Positions 12,648-24,400 of a stretch of 64,000 bases of DNA are shown one piece after another. The notes under the pieces were generated by a model that saw only the letters and a program-made list of their open reading frames with translations, was not told the DNA's origin and made no database searches. The stretch's first letter is position 1. Every line of letters starts with the position of its first letter. The DNA is from Allium sativum (Eukaryota > Streptophyta > Magnoliopsida > Asparagales > Amaryllidaceae): the NCBI GenBank assembly GCA_030737875.1, contig CM060923.1, positions 35,580,501-35,644,500 on the forward strand. Direction: 5' to 3'. A program made the translations under genes and the position numbers.

Positions 12648-13139
12648 CTAGGTGAATAAATATTTCAATGTTTGATGATCAATATATAATTCTAACTTCT
12701 CAACCAATAGATAATGCCTCCAGATTTTCATAGCAAACACGATGGCTAACAACTCAAGATCATGAGTTGCATAATTCTTTTCATGTGGTTTCAATTGACG
12801 GCTAGCATAAGCGACTACCTGGCCTCTTTGCATTAATACTACACCAAGACCTTCTTTAGAAGCATCCGCCCAGACTTTCAAGTCCTGATTTCCATCGATA
12901 ATTGTTAACACTGGAGCAGTTGTCAGTTTTAACTTCAGCTCTTGGAAAGCTGCCTCACATTCCGGAGTCCAATTGAATTTGGAATGTTTCTTAGTAAGCT
13001 TTGTTAAGGAACTGGATATCTTCGAAAAATTCTTAATGAAATTCCAAAAGTAACTGGCCAATCCGAGAAAACTTCGGACTTCTGTGGGTGTACGAGGCAG
13101 TTTCCAATTCTGAATAGCAGTGATTTTACTGGGATCAAC
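12648..13139 (-). pseudogene. RNase H region of Element 1
   Basis: The frame continues directly from the RT with [12 protein letters not shown] and [12 protein letters not shown], then the RNase H-like part: [18 protein letters not shown] (WADAS holds the first catalytic Asp), [26 protein letters not shown], and [12 protein letters not shown] (DHQ, normally T/SDHKxL). It degrades RNA in the RNA-DNA hybrid. A TAG follows LKYLFT where the family usually has Gln (FTQKDLN), consistent with CAG to TAG. Confidence 0.88.
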
Positions 13140-14240
13140 TTAAATTCCTTCCTTTGACACGACGTGCCCAAGGAATTTTACCTTTTCTTGCCAGAATATA
13201 CATTTGGAAAATTTGTCTTTTGAAACATTCTTTCTCAGAATCTCTAACACTTGTTCCAAATGTTTTTCATGCTCGCTTTCTGACTTAGAGAAGATTAGAA
13301 TATCATTAATGAAAACAAGAACAAATTTATTCAATACTTCTCTGAATACCCAGTTCATTAGATCGACAAAATATGCTGGAGCGTTACATAAGCCAAACGG
13401 CATTACCAACCACTCGTAGAATAAATCTGGACCTCTGAATGCTGTCAAAGGAACGCATTCCTTGGTAATACGAAGCTGATGGAAACCTGTAGCTAGGTCC
13501 ATTCGTGAAAATACTTGTGCGCCATTCAATCGATCCAACAAATCATCAATCCGCGGCAATGGATATTTGTTCTTCAATGTTTGCTTATTCAAGTCACAAT
13601 AATCCACACATAGTCGGAGAGTACCGTTTGACTTTGGGACAAACACCACTGCTGCTCCCCAATTAGAGAAACTAGGTCTGATCAGACCTTTCCATACTAG
13701 CTGTCGAGTCTGATTGTCTAACTTTTCCTTTTCTTTCAAGGTCATTCTTCGAATATCGTGAACTATTGGCCTTGCATTTAGAACCAAAGAGATTTTGAAA
13801 TCAATTTCTCTACGCGGAGGTAAGCTAACAACTTCTTCGAACACATCCGCATAGTTTTTGACAACTGGAATATTTTCTATGTCGACCGGAATATTCTTCG
13901 TAACGACAGGAACAGGTTCTAATTGAGCAGGAGTAACATCCAGAGCTGACCAAAAGTCTTTTCTATCTGAATTCGAACCTTCACATGGAATGGTTATATG
14001 ATCCCCTGATTTAATCTTCGCCTTAACAACTCCGTCGGCGCATTTAACTTTGGCTTCATATTTGGTTAACCAATCCATTCCCAAGATAAGATCAAACTCA
14101 GTAAAATTCATGACGATCGCTATGATAGGGAAACGATAACGGGAAAAAGAGAAAGGCACCCCACAAATCCAACTAAGATCGAGGGAACCCCCCACCGGAT
14201 TATGGACAGTCATGGATGCTTTGAGCTTTCTTAAATTCAA
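13140..14240 (-). pseudogene. pol: Protease end and reverse transcriptase of Element 1
   Basis: The 366-residue frame starts within the protease ([11 protein letters not shown] near residues 51-61 is the conserved ILGMDWL motif). The RT core follows: [33 protein letters not shown], and [12 protein letters not shown]. The catalytic box reads VFINDIL where the family has (Y/F)xDD, so the first Asp of the pair is Asn. An in-frame TAA ends the frame after HVVSKEGI, and the same frame resumes with VDPSK. Together with the stop, the Asp loss means this RT could not copy RNA. ATG at 14240 is just an internal Met, not a real start. Confidence 0.9.
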
Positions 14241-14245
14241 ACCCA

Positions 14246-14765
14246 GTTTCTTAACCGTATTCTTTGCAATTAAGCTTCGTGACGCGCCTGTATCAAAAAG
14301 AACTTTTACTGGAATATCCTTGACAGTAAGCGTGCCTTCTAAAACATCTGGCCTTCCCTGGCTAACTGAGGGTTCATAAGTTTCTGCTACTTCATTTGCT
14401 TGAACTACTTCAGATTTCCTTGATATTCGGCAATTTTTCGAAATGTGACTAGCTTGGTGGCACTTATGGCATCCCCGGCCCTCTCGAGCCTTCTTACCGG
14501 ACTTAGACCCATCATTCTTTCACCTGCTCGAAGATTCACAGTTCCTCATCGAATGCCCTTGCTTATTACACTTTAAACATACGACCGCTGTAACCTTTTT
14601 CTGACTGGCCCTTGGCCTCTTATTGCCTTCAGACTTTGTACTCGCTTCAGGATGCGTACTTGTCTCTGGGAAATCAGCTTTGAATTTCCTTTTGCTACTA
14701 GAACTACATTCCTCTTCATCTCTCAAAAGGTCTAGCTTATCTAGATCTTCATATTGATAAGCCAT
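14246..14765 (-). pseudogene. Zinc knuckles and aspartic protease of Element 1
   Basis: After a basic Ser/Lys-rich stretch comes a knuckle CLKCNKQGHSMRNC (CX2CX4HX4C), then a TGA codon at 14520. The frame continues with a second knuckle [14 protein letters not shown] and the protease active site [11 protein letters not shown] near 14300. The knuckles bind RNA and the DTG aspartate cuts the polyprotein. The protease motif lies between the TGA and the next in-frame Met, so it is missed if only ATG-initiated frames are considered. Confidence 0.88.
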
Positions 14766-15292
14766 GTATATATTTTAGAAAAAAATTGTTGCACATGTGC
14801 AATTACCTTACTTTGATACTTTCGTTGAAGCCTGTTAATAAACCTCAGATTCTTCATCTTTGGATTTTGAATAAGATGCGGGGCAAAAAGAGAAAGTTCA
14901 TTGAATTTCTTATGATATTTCGGAATGGTCATATCTCCTTGAATCAGATAGTAGAATTCATCACTTAACCGCTCAGTTGCTTGGGGAGGAATAAACCTTT
15001 CATTGAAAATTTCTTTGAATCTATCCCAGGTGATATCACCTTCAGGATTAACTTTAATGACGGTATCCCACCAGATTAGGGATTCGTCTTTGAGTACCCA
15101 AGACGCCAGTAATCTTTTCTGATAGTCTCTCAGCTTTGAACCTTCAAAGGTTTTCTCAGCAGAATGCATCCACGCCTGAGTTTGAATAATAGATTCATTG
15201 CCCAAGAACGGTACTCCACCCAGATTTCGATACTTAATTAATAGAGCTTCAATATCTGGTTCTGACCTACCTCTTCTACTTCTGCCACTCAT
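14741..15292 (-). pseudogene. gag: Gag capsid region (Retrotrans_gag) of Element 1
   Basis: The 183-residue frame begins MSGRSRRG and has the typical retrotransposon Gag core: WMHSAEKTFEG near residue 42, a SWVLKDESLIWW segment near 65-75, then WDRFKEIFNERFIPP near 89-103. This is the capsid-like part that packages element RNA. The last 20 or so residues depart from the family pattern because of a frameshift near 14770; the continuation YQYEDLDKLDLLRDEE is found in the next frame. The ATG is preceded by an untranslated stretch of about 240 bases up to the primer site. Confidence 0.88.
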
Positions 15293-15545
15293 TTTTCAAT
15301 GTCTGCAAATAGTAGACAAAGTGTTAGGCCAACAGAAAATGTATTTTTAAAACATAGAGACATATACTTTAATGTAAATGTGTCTATCGGGGTGTATTTC
15401 ATTCTGCTACACTCATCCTAGGATATTATTGATCCTATCTGAAATGAGTTATTCGTTGTAGAATACTACTGATTATATTTCTGACGAGTTCGTTAATATG
15501 TTATATTCCAGAACTAAGCTTAACCAAAGCTCTGATACCACGTTG
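15293..15545 (-). other. Leader of Element 1 with primer-binding site
   Basis: The short untranslated stretch between the 5' LTR and the Gag start. Its LTR-proximal end holds the primer-binding site. No gene is present. Confidence 0.8.
15529..15540 (-). other. Primer-binding site of Element 1 (tRNA-iMet type)
   Basis: On the minus strand this reads TGGTATCAGAGC, complementary to the 3' end of plant initiator Met tRNA, five bases from the LTR end. It fixes the element's orientation and the right LTR's inner edge. Confidence 0.93.
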
Positions 15546-15692
15546 TGACGACCCCAAAACCTGTTCCATGGTGACAAGGGTAATCTTTGGAATATAACAC
15601 ATAAACAGATCACAACAGAATAGAAATAAATAAATACACCATATAATGTACAATAGAATACACGGAATTAACATAATCATCAGAGTTACACA

Positions 15693-15770
15693 GTATACAG
15701 GATCATACTTAGTACAAGATACAGTTCAGCTGTATACAGGATCATACTTAGTACAAGATACAGTTCAGCT
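15693..15770. repeat. Perfect 39-bp tandem duplication in Element 1 right LTR
   Basis: The unit starting GTATACAGGATCATACTT occurs twice head-to-tail (15693-15731 and 15732-15770). The left LTR has one diverged copy near 6152, so the duplication arose after insertion or in the template RNA's 5' part. Confidence 0.9.
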
Positions 15771-17789
15771 TTACATAAAATGTCTACAGTGGAAACAAAA
15801 CATAACATGTACAACAGGAGATGAACAGCATAAAAAGAAAGAAGTGATAGAATCCAGCTTCAGCTCCAGCTATTCAGAATGAGCCTGCTAAAACCTGAAT
15901 ACAAGGCTGCCCATGTAGAAATAGGGGCACCCGAGTTTGCAAATGAAAAAACTATGAGTCAGTCATGGGACTGGTATGAGAAATCTACTTAACATATTTT
16001 ACAATAAGGCCAATCACAGGACCCACGCCGCTAACGCGGAACAGGTTTACTTCATTGGATTGCCAGTGCTTTAAAACAAGTAATTCTTTTAAACATCTCA
16101 ATGCTTTTTATAAAAATGAAGCCATTATAAGACTCAGTTCCCATCACACAATGCAACGCAAACCGGAGGATAGAGTTTTACCTTATAATGGCCAGAATAT
16201 GCTTGATACGAATAAAACAAAAGCATTTTATATTATTACTAGTGTTTATATGTTTCAAAAACAATTTCAATCATAAGTATCAATCATAGATGGCATGGGT
16301 ACCATATATCATGTCGCCATATATAGGTATACAATCAAAACCGCACGATGTCGTATTTGGAAATTGGATTTCCGTCATGAACCAAGGCAAGGGATCATAC
16401 TTACCGCTTCGAGACGCTCTAGCCCGCCCCTCAGGTCCCAGACTCAGGTGGGCCCTTGGATCGTCAGGGCCGGTCCACACAGAGTGGATTAAAATGCTTG
16501 AACACTGCGTTTCCCCGACCTATGGGCGTCAACTGGTCATATACTGACCAAACTATCGGCCCAGGAGCGACCGATATAACCGAGGCGCCTCGCTATCCAT
16601 CATCAACATAAGTAAAATGCCCGGGCATGTAAAACCGAAAACACCACTCCTAGATAGAAGGAAACGCAGGTCCTCCCTGAGGTCCTCTCCCGTTTCTGGC
16701 TCATACTGGGGTGTGAGGCTCGCGAAACAACGCTAAACACAAAGCTAGCTATTTAAAGCCGTGCTTTGATCATCAACCACAAAGCTCTGCTTTTCAACAA
16801 AAGCTTTGACCACAGCATCTCTGCATGCCACGTTGCCAATCTACAACGTCAGACACACATCCATTTACAAGTCCGTTCTGGGTTTGAACGAAACCGGAGG
16901 ATCTTTATTCCTCGCACATCCGAACGATCAACAAGTACGTCCGGACGACCACCACTGTAACCCCTTCAGGGTAGCAACTCCCATCCAAGGCATCAGTAGC
17001 CATCCATCCGACCTGAAGATCATCAGTCTTTCACTGTCTTCATATCTTCGACTTCTAACCGTCGAGCAATTATTTGAAATGAGAATTAACTCGGTCTTTT
17101 CAAATAATCCACGTATATTTAGAATTCAGATCAATTCATTTCAATGGTTAAATTATTCGACATCCATAATTCAGTTCGTTAATGTAATTTTCATGTCAAA
17201 CACATTCAACCATCAAATATCCAATAAACCGAGTAAATTCAGTTTATTTCCATTCCATATCGTTTATAATATTTTACAACGATTTATCGCTATTTTTATT
17301 CATTTAAAAATAGCCAATTTATATAAACGACGCTTCAGGCCATAACGCGGCCATGGCGCTGTTTTTCTTCAGATTTGATTTACACATATCTAAAAATCTA
17401 ACCGTTGGATCTTTACAAGTTTTATATCATTAGAAAAAAAATTCAAAGCGGACCCAACGGTTCCAGTTTTGGGAAAATTCGACGGTCAGATCTCCCAGTA
17501 CAATCGTTAGAATTTACGATTTCAAAATACGAACTGCAGCATCGTTATTTGATTTATTTTAATTACATATTTATATAATCCATTTTGGTGCTGTTTTCAT
17601 TCAGATTTTAATTAATCATTCCTGACAATCCAACCATTGGATCTTTGCAATGTTGGTGTCGTTGGAAAGATATTCCCAAAGCGAATCCAACAGTTTCGAT
17701 TTCGGGAAAATCCGATGGTCGGATCTCCCGCAGTAGTCGTTTGAAATCACGGTTTCAAAATACGAACTGCAGCTTCGTTATTCGATTTA

Positions 17790-17820
<31 letters not shown>

Positions 17821-18147
17821 ATCCGTTCTTCGATTTCAAAACCATTTCGTTTCATATGGGTGGTAAAATTGATATTTTTATCCAACAAATATATACTTCA
17901 ACACATGACCATTTTTAACACTTCAAATATATCATTAAAATATGATTTTTATTGTTAAAACAATTTATTTCAAACACGATTATTTTATATACTTCATCTA
18001 GATGACAAAAATATGATTTTTATTGTTAAAACAATTTATTTCAAAAATGAAGTTTTTTAGCTATTCATATATATTATAAAAATGTGATTTTTATTTGTAA
18101 AACAATTTATTTCAAAAATGAATATTTTTCTATACTTCGTACATACA

Positions 18148-18388
18148 ATAAAAATGTTATTTTTATCGTTCAAATCATTTTATTTTATTCATTCGATAAA
18201 AATGTTATTTTTATCGTTCAAATCATTTTATTTCATTCATTCGATAAAAATGTTATTTTTATCATTCAAACCATTTTATTTCATTCATTCGATAAAAATG
18301 TTATTTTTATCGTTCAAACCATTTTATTTCATTCATTCGATAAAAATGTTATTTTTATTGTTCAAACCATTTTATTTCATTCATCACA
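18148..18388. repeat. 48-bp minisatellite, five copies, in Element 1 right LTR
   Basis: Same unit as at 8579-8767, with one more copy. Units differ by a few bases each. Confidence 0.85.
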
Positions 18389-18675
18389 TGAATATATTTC
18401 AATACATGAATATAAATCAAAAAAATATTTTAGAAAATTTCGGCAGCATAACGGCAGGGTAGTTAAAACCGGCACCATCCCGAGTATGGCTCCTTGCTCT
18501 ACCTTAAAGCCTCGTAGCTTTTGACAATGGGGATTTCAATATCTAGTTCGTACGCAGACGAATTTTCCCATATACTAATCCTATTGGGATTTCAACCACA
18601 ATCAATCATTTCCAATCAACCATTCATGATATTCACCAAATTTCACATCAACCAAATCCAAACAATATCACAACC

Positions 18676-19547
18676 AAAATATATCGTCCATGGTCTGTGG
18701 ACGAGGGGAGTATATATATATATTTAGATATACGTATATAAATATATTTCGATTTCATTTCAATATATTTCAATATCATTTCAACGCATATATGATTTTT
18801 ACAACGCATATACAACTTATACATCGCACATACGACTTATACAACGCTTATATATGATGTGTACAACGCTTATATAACACATACATCGACCGTATAATTT
18901 ATACATCGTCATTCCATATCATTTATAATTCAGAAATCTCACATTGGGTTCCACTCCTCCAAAAATTGTAAAAGGCTCAAAAAAATAACCGGTCTCTTCT
19001 AGAATGTAGATGAAGTCCACACGAGTCCACTGTCTCTTGTTTCAATGAATTTTGACAACATAGCAAAAATATATGATTTTAGAAGTTATTCATGATTTGC
19101 GACAGTTTTAAAGATTTGAAAACAGTTTATTATATATAAACCATATACCTTCTAAATTGGTTCGAACTAGGGTTCGGATTTTTCTGCAAAGCCGTGTAGC
19201 GTTGCGACGATCAGGTTACACAGCGTCGAAGAGGGTCGGACAAGCTTTCCGGCGCCACCACCAAAGGTCAGATCGACGGCGACAGGCAGGAGGGGCGGCG
19301 ACTCGAAGTACTGGACCTTGGAGGGTCGGATCTCAGTGAATACTCGACGATAAATTACACAATTGGCATGGATTTGAAGCTCTCGTGATGTTCTTCAAAA
19401 TCTTCCAAAGGAGCACGCGATTTTGGTGTGTGGATTTTGAGAGATCGAGGAGAGAAGTTCCAAACCATTTCCGTCGTTTGCTACAGGTCGAGGAGAGAGA
19501 GTCGGGTCTGAACGAAAGGGAAAAGTGATTTTTGATTGGCCAGGAAT
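18676..19547 (-). promoter_or_regulatory. Block present only in Element 1 5' LTR, likely including promoter
   Basis: This stretch of about 0.87 kb is absent from the left LTR. It includes repeated words ACAACGCATATA/ACATCGCACATA (18780-18900) and a more GC-rich part (19180-19520). By position in a minus-strand LTR it falls in the U3/R area, so it may include the promoter; that is an inference. Both edges lie in (TA)n runs. Confidence 0.55.
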
Positions 19548-20424
19548 TTTTTTATATATATTTAATTTCTTTAAATCCAAAAATACCCTCTTCTCCATAC
19601 GTACTCCAATTCAAACCCAACGATTGTCGCCCCTAGCTAAATCCCCCCATTCCGAACACAATGGGATATGTTTCGTAGGCCCATTCGACTGTTTCAGTCA
19701 GTTTCTCTTCAAATTAAAATATAAAACATTCAATATTCGATTTGAACTTACATTTCAATTTGCCGTGGCCACAAACTGATCCCAAGAATTCCAGAAAAAT
19801 AAATCTAGCTATGTTTTAATGATACGGTCCCAACAAAACTAGTTTCGTTGAATTCTAAGACCGTTTGAAAAATGGCCATTTTCTGGTTGATCCAATTTGA
19901 CTGTAATCAACCAAACACATTTTCCTTTGCCACGCTCACATATTAACTTCAAAAATTATGGAATTTGAAACCTAGCAATAATTTGACATCCCGGATCCAA
20001 CAAAAGTGGTTTTGTCGAAAACGGAGGTCGTTTGAAAAATGGCTATTTTCAAAGGCTATACAAACTCCATAGCGACCTTTCTGAAAATTCATTTAGCCAT
20101 AACTTTTGATTCCCTCTATGAAATTTCGATTTTTTAGATTCGTTAGAAAGATAATCATAAGCAGATTTAAATATTTTTGGTTTCACTAAAATCCGTTTTA
20201 TTTTGCACCCGGTACAGTAAGTCAAAGTTTGAATTCAAATTTTTAAACTGCCGCGCCATTTCAGGCCTTGTTTATAATTAAAATAAATATATTTATTTTC
20301 AAATATCGATTCAAATAGCCTTTTGATCGTTATTATTTAAAATAATTTATTTTAAATATTAAAAATCCCCTAAAATAGCCAAATTAAATTTTTTAATTTG
20401 GTTCAGATTTTCCGGGTTATTACA

Positions 20425-20429
20425 GACTC
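20425..20429. repeat. Target site duplication, right copy, Element 1 (GACTC)
   Basis: Exact match to 6002-6006. Confidence 0.92.
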
Positions 20430-20579
20430 CGTTTGGAAAGTAACAAATATGAAAGTCTAACATAATACCATTACAAACGCAACAATACAATTTTCATAGT
20501 TAAATTCCAACACTTAAATTCCTTTTCGGAACCTAACTAATTAAGTAATTTAACTAACATCAAATTTTGGGGTGTCACA
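20430..20579 (-). repeat. Right part of old LTR X
   Basis: This continues 2933-6006 across Element 1 and ends in GGGGTGTCACA. On the minus strand it is an LTR start, TGTGACACCCCAAAATTTG, immediately next to a polypurine tract. Confidence 0.75.
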
Positions 20580-20592
20580 TTCTTCTTCCCTT
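20580..20592 (-). other. Polypurine tract of element X
   Basis: On the minus strand it reads AAGGGAAGAAGAA directly before TGTGACACCCC. This differs from the AAGTGGGGGAGA core of Elements 1-3, suggesting another gypsy lineage. Confidence 0.65.
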
Positions 20593-21313
20593 AAAAGAAA
20601 TTTTATTCCAAAATTTTACCATTAACTAAGTTAGGGTGGTGGCACCTAATTATCCTATACTATATATCTAATTTGTATAAGCGTACGTGCACAGCGTACA
20701 TAATGAGTCACAACCAAAAATTATATAAGCGTAATGATTTTAAATCAGATCATCCTACGTTTTACATATGACCATAAAATTCGCAGTTTCTGTAAAAATA
20801 AAAATTTGTTTGTTCAATTTTCAGGTTAATTTTGTAGAAATTTGCTAAAACGCACAAATGCGCATTCTTTTATAACAAAAAATTTAAACCTTCAAATGTT
20901 TTTTTTTCAAATGACATTAACAAAATGTTTCAAAAATTAGTTTGTGAAACTTAAATGATCTAGGTCACGTTTCAGCGTAGACGGAAGTCAGTTATGCGAA
21001 AAAAATATGCAAACCGAAACCGTACACAAATCACAAAAATAGAACATTGATAGATAATTGCACAAACCCAACAATAAATTTTATCTTCTAAGGAACCAGT
21101 GAAAAATAATAATAATAATACTCGTGATAAAACAACGCATAACTTCTCCTCTAAAAAATTTTCTACTATAGAAATATATTCGTTCTAGCTCTAAAATAAC
21201 TGTTATTCAGTGAAAGAAAAATGAGATTTCATTTCTATTCAAAACGTAAATAAGTATGATAGATATACAAAATATTTCAAATGATAGAAATCACATTTCA
21301 TCATCGTGCGATT
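20593..21313 (-). other. Remnant of element X interior
   Basis: About 0.7 kb of AT-rich sequence without coding potential, between the X polypurine tract and the Element 3 insertion. The rest of X must lie beyond the window's right end. I see no motifs in it. Confidence 0.5.
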
Positions 21314-21448
21314 TGTAATGACCTACCTTTTCGTGCGTCTCAAGTCGATAAAACATGTCAAACTCGAACCATTCAAAACGACATATTGTCATTAGCTTCT
21401 GGGGTAAATGCAATAAATCACATACCATAGACACTGATACATACACAG
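21314..21448 (-). repeat. Element 3 left LTR, first 135 bp
   Basis: This matches 39921-40055 (for example CGTGCGT(C/T)TCAAGTCGA and AAACATGTCAAACTCGAACC). The last five bases, CACAG, are the left target duplication of Element 2. Confidence 0.92.
21444..21448. repeat. Target site duplication, left copy, Element 2 (CACAG)
   Basis: CACAG lies directly before TGTAACATCCC and is repeated directly after the right LTR at 33351-33355. Confidence 0.93.
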
Positions 21449-24400
21449 TGTAACATCCCAAATTTTTTTGTATATTTGAATTTCAATTTAAATTAAATAA
21501 ATTGTAAAATATTAAGGAAAAATCAAATTTTGTTGGATTTGAGTGTTGGTAATTATTTGAAGTTAGTATGAACAGAGTTTCAGATTTAGTTCTATTTAAT
21601 AAGACTATGATTTGAATTTAATATTTAAATAATTAAATTTAATTTGAGTGGTTAATTTAAAAGTAGAGTTCAAATTTAGTTTGAAGATGGTGGAGTTCTA
21701 AGTCGTGAATAATAATTGAAATTCGAAGCAGAAATTTAAATAACCAAACTTGAGAACTTAGAATTTGTGAAATCAACTTATAAACTTTATTTAAGCTGTA
21801 ATTTGAATTAAGTGGAATTTTGAAATATTTAAGTTAAAATTTACTTTGAATTTGAATGTATAAATATTTAAATTTGAATTAAAACAGTTAATTGAATAAC
21901 TGAACATTTTATTTACCTAATTAACTGTGAAATTTAACAGTTTGGCGACTGTCTCAGAATTCGACGAAACTGACGTCATCAGAACCGAAATGGTGAATTA
22001 TTATAGGGTTTTAATTCGCGTTACAATCTGACTTATCGGCTGACCATACGAGAGAAATTGTGAACGAGATCCTTGTAAGCTAATAACGGGGTGTTTTAAC
22101 ATTTGGTCATATATATATATATATAATCCAACTCTTTTACCATCCCATCAGCTCATTCTCCACTACATATACTTTTCCTCATCCTCCAAATATGCTCTAA
22201 TGGCAGAAATATATTTTTAAATCTTATTTTCAAAACAAAAATTCACCCTAAAATAAAATCTCTTCAAACCCTATCATGTTATATATCAAATCGAAGATCT
22301 CGATGAGTAGAGCATAGATCTGCAATTCGTTTTGACATGCAGTAAGCGAGGTGGCCAGAAATCACGGTCAAAGATGCTGTTTTTTGAAACCTAAAGGGGA
22401 GAATTGGGGGTTTTCAATCCGGCAACAGATAGAAGAATTGGCGACCTGGGTATTGTAGAGGAGAAGCATACGAATCCAACGGAGGTAGTCGTTCGATTTT
22501 TAGTGGAGTAGGTGGTCGGGAATTTGAGTTGGAAGCCGGAAAAACACTTCCGTTCGCCGCAGCACCACGGGAGGAGGAGGCCGCCGGAATTTTCGAGGCT
22601 GGTGCAGGTAGGTGCAGATTTCAAGGAGCTTTCATTTGGTGGCATCCGCATGTCCTAAATCGAACTGAGGAGAGAGGATTTAGTGGTCAAGTTCGGGTCT
22701 TTATTGGGTTCAATCGGTTCGGGTTTACTGTAGCGGAGAGGCGAGCGGGAAGAGGATGTAGGGGGAGTGCTGACGTGGCATGGTCTGAGTGGGCCAGAGT
22801 TTTATTTTATATTTTTATATATTTTTAAAATCCGTACACTAAAACACTGATAACTTCTTCATACGGACTCGGATTGACGAACGGTTTGTTGCGTTGGGAT
22901 CGTGGCGGAGTTGCGGACGTTTTGACGCTGGTTTCGTTGCAATTGGAGACTGTTGAATTTTGGGCCTTTTCTGGACGTTCGATTCAAATTGAAACCCGAA
23001 GGTGAGTGTTTCTTCGCTCACGTAATACTAAATTTATCCCATATTTATCGAATTAAAGTATGAAATAATTGGTTGCATGGTTGTGTTTGATTTGGTGAAT
23101 GATTGCTTGAATTTGACATGCCAGTGTGTTACATGCAATAATAATCGATAATTGGTTATTTAAATTTAGTTTAAATTTCTAATTAGGAAACTCCGACACC
23201 TGTCAATTCGTATATGATTCGATTTACTGTTCGAATGAATGTTTGTGATGGATGCCTCGGTCTATTTGATTTCTGAATTTATACCGTTTGAATGATTCTG
23301 CCATTCAGTACATGTTGTTGTGTGCCCATGTGACGATAAATCCTTTGTACCCTTGATGTTGCGGGCATCTAATGAACCCGGGATTTATCGATAAAAATGA
23401 ATTAAGAACACAGAGTGAAATGATAAATCTCTGTGACCCTGATTTGGATTGAAATGATAGATCCATCCCTGGAATATCGAGAAATTAAATATTAAATCAC
23501 TTGGCCATTTGGATAGATAATTATATACAGACATCGGTTGGTTAAATGATTTTAATATTTGAAATTTTATTTGATAGAATTTCATTTAAAAGAATGTGTC
23601 GATACTCGATTTTAAATTCTTTAAGATTCTGTACTGGGATGATGATTAAAAAGGTTAAAGGAATTTTTCCAAAAACAAAAGGGGAAAATATTTAAATTGG
23701 GATTTGAGTATGATTTGAAAAAATCTCTTCAAATTAAGAGTTGGATTAGAAGGAAAAAAATTCTTATGGAATCTAAATTTTGAGAAAATTTGGAAATCAA
23801 GGGTATATGAGTTATTTTAACTCAGTTTGAATATATATTTGAACGCTTGAATCAAATAGTTGTTTGAACGGGGTTGAAACGAGATATGGAATTAAATGAA
23901 CTCCGTTGAGACCGGAGGATAGATTCAAGTATTTGAAATTTGGAAGGAAGGAAGATTTTGATTAGAGAAATTTATTTTAAATATATTTATGCATTTGATT
24001 TCAAATAATTATCCTTGCTTTAAATTTATTATTTACCTTTACTTATAACTATTGTATTTAATAATTTTTCCTTATAATTCATTTTCAAACACTCTCTTGT
24101 AAACCTTATTTTAAGTATGTATAATATTTAAATTACTGATTTATTTTAGTTATTATATTCTATATATTTATATATTTATTAATATAAAATTTATTATTAT
24201 TATTATTATTATTATTTTATATAAACATTTAGTTTACAAGTATTTTGGAATTTTAAATTTCTTCCGAATGGAAATGCTTGAGTTTGAACCGCTGGTTCAA
24301 ATGGAGTTGAGATAAGGATCCGTGATAATTTGAAATCTTTGAGATAAATTTTATTCCATTTAAATATAAGTCGTTTTCGAAATATTATATGATTATAATA

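Larger units (their letters stand above)
11051..15292 (-). pseudogene. gag-pol polyprotein relic of Element 1
   Basis: This was one continuous Gag-Pol frame. The Gag start is the ATG at 15292-15290. One frameshift near 14770 joins Gag to the zinc-knuckle region, and another near 11430 joins integrase to the C-terminal tail. Between them a single frame runs from 14765 to about 11430, broken by premature stops whose codons lie at 14520, 13140, 12648, 12117, 11631 and 11466; one more is at 11141 in the tail. The natural stop is probably at 11051-11053. No large deletion is seen, so decay was mostly by point mutation. Domain entries follow separately. The product would have supplied particle, protease, reverse transcription and integration functions; it cannot do so now. 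Confidence 0.92.
6007..20424 (-). mobile_element. Element 1: Ty3/gypsy chromovirus-like retrotransposon, complete but dead
   Basis: This is a full-length LTR element of about 14.4 kb in minus orientation. It has two long homologous LTRs (6007-9938 and 15546-20424), an initiator-Met-type primer site (15529-15540), a polypurine tract (9939-9951), and 5-bp GACTC target duplications on both sides. The gag-pol order is Gag, protease, reverse transcriptase, RNase H, integrase, then a chromodomain-like tail, which is the Ty3/gypsy order. Very long LTRs and the C-terminal tail point to a Tekay/Del-like chromovirus, but the clade is an inference. Coding capacity is lost through nonsense codons, two frameshifts and altered catalytic residues. 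The LTRs differ visibly throughout, so the insertion is much older than Element 2. Confidence 0.93.
15546..20424 (-). repeat. 5' LTR of Element 1 (right copy)
   Basis: This 4.88 kb LTR starts (plus strand) TGTGACGACCCC and ends GGGTTATTACA, next to the GACTC duplication. It keeps the 0.87 kb block lost from the partner, has five rather than four 48-bp minisatellite units, and has an extra 39-bp tandem copy at 15693-15770. Protein-like frames inside it are not genes. Confidence 0.93.

Noticed and set aside
18148..18388. Regular repeats that could suggest a CRISPR array
   Set aside because: The repeats are directly adjacent with no unique spacers, and they lie in a plant LTR.
18084..18524. 146-residue frame with regular 16-residue repeats
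   Set aside because: Produced by the 48-bp minisatellite, whose length is a multiple of three; two overlapping frames show the same periodicity.
22529..22828. 99-residue frame repeated almost identically at 30169-30468
   Set aside because: It lies at the same place in both LTRs of Element 2; its conservation reflects the young age of the LTRs, and it has no known domain.
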